From Petrolisthes cinctipes (taxonomy: Eukaryota; Arthropoda; Malacostraca; Decapoda; Porcellanidae): a DNA stretch of 64,000 nt. The position numbers were made by a program, and so were the translations under genes. The notes below the pieces were generated by a model. The model had not been told where the DNA came from. It saw nothing but the letters and a program-made list of their open reading frames with translations, and made no database searches. The stretch covers positions 1-64,000 of the forward strand of contig JAWQEG010000075.1 of the NCBI GenBank assembly GCA_033782935.1, read 5' to 3'. Within the stretch, counting starts at the first letter, position 1. Every line of letters starts with the position of its first letter. This document shows positions 30,137 to 38,652 of the stretch, in pieces.

Positions 30137-31350
30137 CACTTGCGCACCACAGTCTCTAGCCCACCTGAGTTAGGGCCTGAGATATGGCTCGTATCCTTTC
30201 TGGACGACAGCCCACTCCAACGATTAAGATGCCACACAAGCACGAACATACATTTCGAACCGATACAAGCTTGACTCCCTGTTTGCCATGTAAAATTAAT
30301 TGTTTTTTAATGCTACGCAATCATATTTTGGCTGTGTGAATGACATTTATGTATATAATTATTGCAATATACTATCCCCATAATTTACAATGAAATAGCA
30401 CACGAAAGAATATTGCTAGAGGATTCATGAAATCACTAACTAAACAACGCACTTCAAATCAGCGAGTGAACTCAGAGGTTTATTTGGCGCACGCGAGCGT
30501 GTGTCTATATTGTGTGTGAGAGAGAGAGAGACAGAGAGAGAGAGAGAATCATCAGACGTCTAAGCACAGTGGCTAAAAATAATAATGGTTCCAACGCAAC
30601 ATAGTGACCAATAATATAAGAATGACCAAACACAATTTAAAACATATACAGTATAGGGCTATAACAAACAACAATTTGTTACACATTAATCAAGTGACAT
30701 TTTATACGTTCTCAATATTATCTTACAATAATTCCATCTTTTCATACGGAGAGGAGACACACTGCTGGTGTTTCGGGGTCACACACGCAATATTCTTCAT
30801 GTTCATTTTCATGTTAATCTCACCTTAATTTTGTTAATGTTAATCAGCCAAAGCATGGATACTTAAAAAAAAAAAAAAAAAAAATCGTTGTAGATAATTA
30901 TACAAAATACATAAGATTAATCATGTTAAGAAAACAATTTCTGAGGAAGAATCTTGATGTTACAGTAGGCTACACACACACACACACACACTGAATACCT
31001 ATGTGTTCACTGGGTGGTATGGAAGTGCTTCGTTTTAATTGTAGTTCTTGAAAGCTTATTGGTATATTCTTTTGTGTCCCTCTTTCATGCAAATATCTGA
31101 GGAATTAAAATGCAGTAAGAAAATATAATAATTTTTGCAGCCAAAATACTATTGTATAGTATAACCACAGAAAGAGTTGTATATAAGGTTTACATGACAC
31201 AGTGAGTCAGACACCTTTTCAATCTTTTGAAGAATTTCTGTTGGTGCGGGTCTGACCTTGTGATAGTTTCAGTGGGCTGTCGTCCAGAAAGGATCCGAGC
31301 CATATCGCCGCCCCAAACTCAGGTGGGCTAGAGATTGTGGTGCGCGAGTG
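30137..31350. mobile_element. 1.2-kb TIR element E6, Tc1/mariner-like ends
   Basis: Long TIRs of about 88 bp: CACTTGCGCACCACAGTCTC at the left, the reverse complement of GATTGTGGTGCGCGAGTG at the right, both continuing through CTAGCCCACCTGAG and TTTCTGGACGACAGCCCA. TA flanks both sides (30135-30136, 31351-31352). The interior holds a GA microsatellite (30515-30548), an A run and AT-rich sequence, with no transposase. It shares TIRs with the small element at 11447-11662 and splits the Gypsy-3a leader. Confidence 0.8.
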
Positions 31351-31660
31351 TACAAGAATCCTTATTTTTGTGTGAAAGAATAGATGCTTATCGTTTGGAA
31401 TTGTCCTTCCCAAACATTTTATATACGGTTCATTTATACAGTGTATCGCCCTACTAAACGTATTGATTAACACCTTGAGAGCATATGGTAATGGTAAACA
31501 TAGACATCGGGTCGTGTTTCAATCAAGCCGCCGCTTACATGCCAAACTAACTCTCTTCATTTATTGTCATATTTAATCATGGTTATCCATCTGGTATATT
31601 TTTAATCATGAAAGGTAAGGGCTATGGTGTAGAATCTTTCCTTGCTAACCCCTCCCCTGA

Positions 31661-31780
31661 CTGAACCATCAGGTTCTGGCGGAACTTCTGGTACGCCACC
31701 CTCGTTTTGGTGGATTTAAGTTGGTCATAATGTAAATATTAGTCTGTATTCTTGTGCTTCATTCTGTTATGTTTTCGTGA

Positions 31781-31815
<35 letters not shown>

Positions 31816-31913
31816 TTATTGGATTTTCATGGGTCCCGCCTACTCTTATGTATTGTTGTCTGCCTATTGATTGATGCCATTGCTCAATGAATTAAAAAAA
31901 AAAAAAAAAAAAG
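31661..31913 (+). mobile_element. Poly(A) retroposon with 9-bp target duplication
   Basis: CTCCCCTGA lies on both sides (31652-31660 and 31914-31922), and the insert ends in 19 A. It carries a (GT)n run near 31785-31813. The left end starts abruptly, as expected of a 5-prime truncated LINE or SINE copy. Removing it rejoins the Gypsy-3a gag frame in the same place as in Gypsy-3b. The source family is unknown. Confidence 0.88.
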
Positions 31914-33033
31914 CTCCCCTGAATACATAAATATCTTTTGGAAGAAAGAGTGGATTAAAATTGTCAGAACCCTTTACCTGATCACCCAAGTAAACTCACT
32001 AAGTCGGTAATTAAGGATTTTGTTGTAAAATATTTAGTTAAGCAGGGAATTATGGACACCCCTGCTCTACCCGACACTGAAGATGAGGAATAACTCCCTT
32101 TTAACCTTGTCACTATCCCTCCAACTCAGTCTGCTAAAACACCGGGTGGTAAGAGTAATAACAAACCTGAAATTTCTCAGGTTACCCCGGTAGAAGTTGA
32201 AAAGCTCCGGGTAGAGATGCAATACCAGCTCGAATGGGAGAAAATTTAACTTGAAAGAGAAAAACTAGAACTCGAAAGGGAAAAGTTGGCAGTGGGTAGA
32301 GAACAAGGTAGAGAAGGAAGCAGAGTGGAGGAAAAGGAACTATCCTTTAATTAACATGTCTAGGGTAACTGTAATGATACCTGCTTTTGATGAAGGTGAT
32401 ATTGAGGGTTCATTATTTTAGCCTTTTCGAACGATTAGCAACTAAAAACGAGTGGCCTAAGGAGGACTGGATGTCGCTGATTGCCCCTAAGCAAACAAGT
32501 AAATAATTTCATACTTACATTTACCTAGATAGACCCGATGACTATGAGTTTGTCATGCAACAGATTCTGTATGTCCATGTGGTAACCCCAGAGACTTACA
32601 GAGATAAATTCAGAAAACTGGTCAAAAATAAGCATCAAACATATGTGGAATTTGCCAGTGATATGCTTAAATTTTTAAACAAATGGCTAAATACTCTCTC
32701 AGTCACCACCTATTTAGAACTTATTAATCTCATTGTCCTTGATGAATTTAAAAGAAAAATCGCCCTTCCCTATTGTGAAATACATAGAGGAGAGGGGCGA
32801 GATGGAACTATTGAGGGTGGCGGAGCTAGCAGATGCTCAGGCTTTGAGGCTCCAGATCTGGTCGAGGCGTGAGGGAGACCTCACTCTTTCTGTAAAAACT
32901 TCCTCTGACGATTTCAAGTACAAAGATTCTAAGGATAAGCCGAGGGGTAGCGGGTTCACTACTAGCCAATTAACATGTGCATACTGTAGGAAACCAGGCT
33001 ATACTATTGCATTTTGTAAACACCCTAAATGTA

Positions 33034-33243
33034 CAGCTGAGCAAGTAGAAAGTGCAAGTAAAATTTGGCTGTATATGGCAACATCTGGCAGTTCTTTGTA
33101 GTAAGCCTTAGTATATTTATGAATGAATAACTGGGGACCCATAGTCAATGTAAGGTGGAACGTGATTGGCTGAACTTTGAGTAGAGGTGGAGGTGTTGCC
33201 ATATACAGCCAAATATTTCTTGCACTTTCTACTTGCTCAACTG
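33034..33243. mobile_element. 210-bp MITE E7 in Gypsy-3a gag
   Basis: TIRs of about 53 bp: CAGCTGAGCAAGTAGAAAGT at the left mirrored by ACTTTCTACTTGCTCAACTG at the right, continuing through TTTGGCTGTATATGGCAACA. TA flanks lie at 33032-33033 and 33244-33245, within TGTACA on both sides. In gag that hexamer is the Cys-Thr codon pair after the knuckle, and the frame resumes SSRKSF. Confidence 0.9.
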
Positions 33244-33339
33244 TACAAGTAGTAGGAAAAGTTTCATCTCTACTGCATCAGGTTCCTCTACCTTATCAAA
33301 TCCTGTAGCTTCTAATAGTAGTGTTGTCCAGTCAAAACA

Positions 33340-33930
33340 GTTGTTTGATGACTTTATTTTTGATGGTGAAGTGGCTTTGACAAAGGAGGGTCAGACCTAT
33401 CCTATTAAGGTCTTACGAGACACGGTGGCTTCTCAGTCCATACTGCTAAGTAATGTTCTTCCCCATCTAGAAGATAACTTTACTGGAGATAAGGTATACT
33501 GTATACTAATTTCCAGTCTCACCTCTCAGACTTCATACCCCGTGGCCCATATTTATCTTAAATGTTCCCTTGTCGCCTCGTGTGTCAAAGTGGCAGTACA
33601 GGAAGGAAACCTCTCTGTTGAAGGAATTCATTTATTGCTTGGTAATGACATAGCAGGTATACTTGTGGTACCTAATGTTCTAGCTGTAGAAAAGTCTTTA
33701 CCTGTATTCCCTTCTGAACCTTCTGATGTTTTTCCCTCCTACGTGTTGACTCGTTTTCAGGTCCAACAATCCTTTCAGAAGCAATGTCAGTCTCCGTCAC
33801 TTTCCATGCCTCCTTTTGATATTATCTCTAAAGTAGATTTGATACAGGCACAGGAAACTGACCTTTCTTTAGCTGCAGGGCGACATGCTGCTGCAGACAA
33901 AAAGGATGTAGACATCCTACCTGCCTTCTA
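33340..33930 (+). pseudogene. Gypsy-3a protease and linker to integrase
   Basis: The frame has KVLRDTVASQSILLSNVLPH at about 33408-33467, where retroelement proteases have DTG or DTA. Here it is DTV, so the active site is altered. HLLLGNDIAGILVVPNVLA is the conserved LLGND block of this group. A linker follows with DIISKVDLIQAQETDLSL, which leads into integrase without any RT. Stop at 33929. Confidence 0.8.
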
Positions 33931-34164
33931 GTATGATCAAGGTGTACTCATGAGTGCATACCGGCCTCCAACTCTATCAGCCAACTATTCTTCGTCAGAA
34001 ATCCTTCAGATTCTGTTACCTAGTTCATTACACTCAGATGTATTAAAGCTAGCTCATGACGGTTACAGTGGACATCTTGGGTTCCGTAAAACTTAATAAT
34101 TCTTGTGATACAGGGGAGTTCCTAGGGAACCTCAACTTCATTAGGAAGAGGACAACATCTTGTA

Positions 34165-34210
34165 AGTTTATTCAAACGTTTCGACATATCTTATGTCATC
34201 ATCAGTGATC
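34165..34210 (-). ncRNA. Hammerhead-like ribozyme core of the Penelope element
   Basis: On the minus strand CTGATGA (34205-34199) is followed by GACATA-AGA-TATGTC, a 6-bp hairpin matching stem II, then GAAAC (34182-34178) and GTTT-GAAT-AAAC, a short stem III. Penelope-like elements are known to carry hammerhead motifs in their terminal repeats. There is one unpaired base before stem II, and stem I pairing is not evident, so activity is uncertain. Confidence 0.55.
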
Positions 34211-34269
34211 TAAAAACAAACACCGAAAGGAATTAAAAACATTATCACAGTATTATAAGTTTACATCAA

Positions 34270-34587
34270 TTAAAAACGAAGGGGATATGAGGAAAGGGTG
34301 TTATTTAACTGGGGCTTTTCTAGTTTGATAAACAGGGACTCAGTAACTCTCAAATCACCAGAAGGACACTGCCTCAATACCTTAAAATGGGAAGAATTTG
34401 GTAAAACACCACAGGACTCACAGTGTTCCCTCACAACAGAGAAAGGAGGAGAGTGTAGCCTGCGACCCGTTCTGCCTGACTGACCCATATGCTCGCCGAT
34501 ACGGATTTTGAGAGCTCGCATGGTGCTACCAGTATACCCTGCTTGGCAGCCAGGGCAAGTAAACTGGTAAACTACCGACGAGCACAA
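34270..34587 (-). pseudogene. Penelope GIY-YIG endonuclease domain
   Basis: A 105-codon frame has SSVVYQFTCPGCQAGYTGST, then IRIGEHMGQSGRTGRRLHSP and a later LFIKLEKPQLN. The Y-x-F-x-C-x2-C plus GYTGST start and the E...L-K-P-LN end are those of Penelope-like GIY-YIG nucleases, which cut the target for retrotransposition. The domain itself looks open from end to end; only the RT part is missing. Upstream start cannot be judged because the element is truncated. Confidence 0.88.
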
Positions 34588-35041
34588 GTCAGTAGGCGTC
34601 GAAACGTTTGAATAAACTTACAAGATGTTGTTCGTCACGACTTTGGCTGTCCTCTTATTAATTCTTTGGTCAACTTTTCTGGCCAAAAAGTAGGAAAGAT
34701 GTGAAAATATTCTTTAAGACCTGTCATGTTTACCAACTGGTTGGTGGAATTAATCAACCTATACCTCCTGCCTCCTTGTATTCCATCCTTCTGCTTGATG
34801 AACCCTTTGAACGAATCATCCTGGATTGTGTAGTACCCCTTCCCAAGACCCAGAAGGGACACCAATATATGCTAACAGTGATGGATACGACAACGTGGTA
34901 TCCGGAGGCATTCCCTCTGAAGAGTATCACTGCTAAAGTGATAATCAAACCCTTGTTGCATATGTTTACATCTAAAGTGATTCCCAAACAAATACAAACA
35001 GATCATGGGACTAACTTTACCAGCCAGGTATTTAAACAGGT

Positions 35042-35362
35042 GTAACATGAAGTGCCGTTACTAGTTGCATGGGGTGCTCAAACTCACAGGTTACACGGTA
35101 CACTAGTTTATTGGTAGACATGGTGTGTGGATTAGTAGTGTAGTACAAGCAATGAATACTCCAGAACCAAACCAGTAAGGATAGAGAAGGGGCACGTGGT
35201 AGTGGGTGAGCACACACGAGGTAGAGCTGGCAGGTGGAGCCGTGCTGCAGGTGAGTTGCTGTAGTGGGGAGCGGGCATAGCAGTAGCGGAGCAGGCGGCT
35301 GGTCAGGAAACGGCCTAGCTGGTCTGGTTAGAGCTGGAGGCAAAATGAGCACTGTGAACATT
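35042..35362 (-). repeat. Possible solo LTR, distantly like Gypsy-2
   Basis: The minus strand contains CCAATAAACTAGTGTACCGTG followed by a GAGTTTGAGCACCCC block, in the same order as the polyadenylation region of the Gypsy-2 LTR (18176-18194). TG...CA-like ends could be drawn at 35041 and 35361. Similarity elsewhere is low, so the call is tentative. It lies directly after the truncated integrase. Confidence 0.35.
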
Positions 35363-35437
35363 TAGGGCTTTATGCCTCTCGACTCATAGTGTTGGTCATT
35401 AAAGCAGTTAGTCTTGTTACATCAACACATCTTCCCT
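35363..35437 (-). mobile_element. 5-prime truncated SINE copy
   Basis: The minus strand reads GGAAGATGTGTTGATGTAAC through GAGTCGAGAGGCATAAAGCC, matching the last 75 bp of the SINE at 27645-27902 with few differences. It joins directly to the truncated start of the LINE at 35438. Confidence 0.85.
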
Positions 35438-35439
35438 CT

Positions 35440-38400
35440 AGCTTCTCTCCTGCATGTGTTTCTCTCCAAGAGACAATGCTTGGGGACTACATTCCTGCCA
35501 GTCCTCCAGCATACTCTGCATTTTATTCCAATTCATTTGAAGGGCGGGGTCACCATGGTGGCTCTGCCATCCTAGTTCGCCAAGATATTCCATGCACGGG
35601 CCTGGAGCTTGACACTCCACTCCAGGCTGTTGCAGTTAAGGTATTTATGGACCGCCCGTACACTGTGTGCAGTCTATACCTTCCTCCCAGTGTTACAGTT
35701 GAGAGGGGTGATCTCAACCGTCTTGTACGGGACCTTCCTTCTCCCTTTATTTTATTGGGTCATTTTAATGGTCGTCATCCTCTGTGGGGTGACAGTTCAG
35801 TCAACCTCAGTGGTGTTTTATTGGCTTCTTTTATTGAGTATGACCGCCATTGACATTTCCCTTTGCTCACCCAGTGCTCTGTTGGATTTTACTTGGAGAC
35901 TGTTGCCTGATTTATATGGCAGTGACCATTTCCCTATACTTTTAGAAGGTAACAGGTATGAACCACAGTCTCGTCTTCCTAGGTGGAAATTAGAGAACGC
36001 TGACTGGCAGTTTTTTAGAGAGCTAACTTCTTCGGTCTCTTCTGTAGCCGATTTTGGCAACTCTGACGAGGCAGTAACATATTTCACTGATATGCTCCAC
36101 TCTGCTGCTCTCAACTCTATCCCGAAAACTTCTGGCTACTTTCCTAAACGTCCTGTCCCTTGGTGGTCACCAGTCTGCTCCACTGCTGTGCGGAAGAAGC
36201 GCGCTGCTTTCTCTCGCCTTCGTCGCAACTGTGGGGACCCAACTCTTTTAGAGGACTTCCGACGGGCAAGGACTCGGCCTATGTGTCTTCAATTAATATT
36301 AAAACTCCATTCACCCAAGTATTCAGGAGAGTCTGTAAGATGGAGGGGAAGTTTTCTCCTAGTTCTCCACCTGTACTTAAGGTCAATGTAATTAAGATCA
36401 ATGATGGTTTGACAGTGGCCAATACCATGGCAGTGGCTTTTGCAAGAGTCTCCAGCCGTGACTCTCGACCTCTGGCTGTTAGGCATGAGTTAAGAGCCAA
36501 GGAGCGCACTGTCCTGGATTTCTCAGGGAACGAGAATGAAAGTTATAACCATATATTCACCCTGAGAGACATGCATTCAGCTCTCTCTCTCTCTGCGGCG
36601 ACACTTCTCCTGGGCCAGACAACATCCCATATGCAATGTTACGACACTTGGGTGAGGAGGCGATCTCATTTCTTTTAGCTTTATATAACAGAATCTGGCT
36701 GGAGGGTGTCTTTCCTTCTGGGTGGAGGGTTGCTACCATCCTTCCTTTCCCCAAGCCGGGTAAGGACTCTAGTCTTGCCCTCAATTACAGACCAATTGCC
36801 TTGACCTCCTGTCTTTGTAAATTATTTGAGAAGATGGTGAATGTCAGACTGGTATACATCCTCGAACGGGGTGTCGAGGAGACTCGCTTTTTGGGTCTCC
36901 TTTTTGACAAACGTTTGACTTGGGCTCCCCACTTACATTCACTTAAGGTCTCTTGCCTCAAGGCTCTGAACCTGTTGAGGGTCCAGGGCCATATGTCCTG
37001 GGGGGCTGATCGGGCCACCCTCCTCCACCTTAACCATGTTCTTATTAGGTCAAAACTCGACTATGGGTGTGAGGTGTACTCCTCTGCCACGGATGCCCGT
37101 CTCAGAGTTTTAGACCCTGTTCATCATGCTGGAGTACGTCTGGCTACCGGATCCTTCAGGTCATCCCCAATCTCTAGTCTCCTGGTGGACGCTGATGAGC
37201 CACCTCTTGATCTCCGTCGACAGTCCTTGATGGTTAGTTGTTGGCATTGATTACATCGACTTCCTGACTCCCTTCCCTGCTTCGCTGTGTCATCTGATAT
37301 AAAGTCTCAGTACTACCTTTCACATCTTCACACACCTTGGCCCTTTGGCTTCTGGATCAGGAAAGCTATGGAGGTGATGGGCATTGATGACTTCCAGATT
37401 TGTCCTGTGAGGGTCCCCAGGGTGGCTCCATGGCTTCTTCCAGAAGTTTTCCCCTGCACCTGCTTTTCAGACAAGAAGAAATCTCTTCCTCCTCCAGTGG
37501 CTCGTTCCCTCTTTTTAGAACATGCCTTCACTCACAGGGAGTCCCTCCCTGTGTACACTGATTGGTCAAAGTCTGATGCTGGAGTTGGTTTTGGAGTTGT
37601 CTTTCCTGACTTGTGTCGTGGCGGCAGGCTCCCTTCTGTCATGTCAATTTTTACTGCTGAGCTATCGGCCATTTTATATGCCCTCCAAGTGATTTTTACT
37701 CTCCCTCAACCTTCTTATACTATTTTTAGCGATTCCTGCAGTGCCTTGCAGGCCTTGGGCAGTTTTAACTCTTCCCATCCCCTGGTGTTGGCCATTCTCG
37801 AGTGGCTTGTCCTCCTGGATTATCGTGGCTGCAGAGTTACATTGTGTTGGGTCCCGGTTCATGTTGGTGTCGATGGGAATGAGCGGGTTGACGCCCTGGC
37901 TAAGGCTGCAGTTTCCAGTTCTCGACCTCCTGCTGGGCGTCATCCCGTTCCTGCAGAGGATCTTCGACCCTACATAGATGTCCTGCTGGCAGGACAGATG
38001 GGATGCCATCGGGGCTAACAATCTCTGCGGCATCTGCCAGCGCCTTGGTTTGTGGAGCTACAGCGGCCTGTCCCGCCGGTGGGAGACGGCTCTTGTCCGT
38101 CTCCGCATTGGCCACACACTATTGACTCATGGGTTTTTAATGGAGAGGGCTCACCCTCCCTACTGTGATGATTGTCTGGTCCCTCTGACAGTATGGCATC
38201 TTATTGTCGAGTGTCCCAGCCTTGGGGACCTTCATCGTAGGCACCTCTCCGGGTATCGGGTGGGTGATGGTTCTTACAATCTCTCCCAAGTACTCGGGGA
38301 GGAGGCTTGTAGTGCGGGAGGGAACACCCTCTCCTATGTGGAGGAGGCTGGCCTCCTCCACAAGTGGTGAATTTTATGATATTTATGTTTTTTTAGATAG

Positions 38401-38652
38401 TTCAACGTTATTTTAATTTTGATCTTGTATATATCTTGCTTGAATTAGTCAGGTTCTTTTAGTATAATTGTGCCTTTTAGTTTATATGTTCTTTTAATCA
38501 TGCTGCCTATCCCTTTCGGGGTGGAGAAGTCTGTTTAGTTTGTGTAAATATATTATTAATGATGTAGATGACTATTTTATGTTGGGCGGTATATGACCAT
38601 AGCTGTTGCGCCGCCAAATGCCTCATGGCATTAATAAATCAATCAATCAATG
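35440..38652 (+). pseudogene. I-type LINE (LINE-B copy 1), deleted
   Basis: The 5-prime end starts inside the endonuclease (SFSPACVSLQETMLGDY) and matches copy 2 at 62580. The endonuclease has GHFNGRH where GDFN is expected. A deletion after ASFIE removes the next block seen in copy 2. RT begins (YRPIALTSCLCKLFEKMVN, 36785) but jumps to FLGLLFDKRLTWAPHL, so the catalytic palm is missing. RNase H (37539-37920) has YTDWSKSD, AELSAILYAL, IFSDSCSAL and DGNERVDAL. A zinc motif CDDCLVPLTVWHLIVEC follows at about 38165. The 3-prime UTR ends with (AATC)n at 38636-38652. Confidence 0.9.

Larger units (their letters stand above)
31605..33270 (+). pseudogene. Gypsy-3a gag with SCAN-like capsid and zinc knuckle
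   Basis: The start (31605 on) parallels the Gypsy-3b Gag: an ESFLANPxPEY block split by the retroposon, then a charged helix (31960-32330, several stops). The capsid part at 32555-32830 reads VTPETYRDKFRKLVKNKHQT, YVEFASDMLKFLNKWL and YIEERGEMELLRVAELADAQ. This resembles the SCAN-like capsid of Gmr1-type Gypsy elements. The knuckle CAYCRKPGYTIAFC (32976-33018) has Tyr where the zinc-binding His should be. A TIR element interrupts directly after KHPKC. Confidence 0.8.
34097..34632 (-). mobile_element. Penelope-like element fragment
   Basis: Contains a GIY-YIG endonuclease end, flanked by 33-bp inverted repeats (34152-34184 and 34598-34631) around CGTTTGAATAAACTTACAAG. A hammerhead-like core lies next to the left repeat. 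RT is absent, so only the 3-prime part inserted or survived. It interrupts the Gypsy-3a integrase. Confidence 0.88.
29352..35045 (+). mobile_element. Gypsy-3a: Gmr1-like Ty3/Gypsy element, heavily interrupted
   Basis: Partial 5-prime LTR (29352-29765), primer-binding site, leader, gag, protease and integrase follow in plus orientation. They are interrupted by a TIR element (30137-31350), a poly(A) retroposon (31661-31913), a second TIR element (33034-33243) and a Penelope fragment (34097-34632). It is homologous to Gypsy-3b (45811-49511) in LTR, leader and gag start. Protease is followed directly by integrase without RT in between, as in Gmr1-type elements. RT and RNase H and the 3-prime LTR are missing. 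Confidence 0.8.
33931..35045 (+). pseudogene. Gypsy-3a integrase (split by Penelope fragment)
   Basis: The zinc part (HSDVLKLAHDGYSGHLGFRK) ends at 34096, where the Penelope insert begins. After it the sequence resumes RHDF, then in another frame KTCHVYQLVGG and the core IILDCVVPLPKTQKG, YPEAFPLKSITAK and IQTDHGTNFTSQVF. Two of three catalytic acids are present; the sequence ends at 35045 before the third (Glu). The second Cys of the HHCC motif is Tyr (CHVY). Not functional. Confidence 0.85.
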
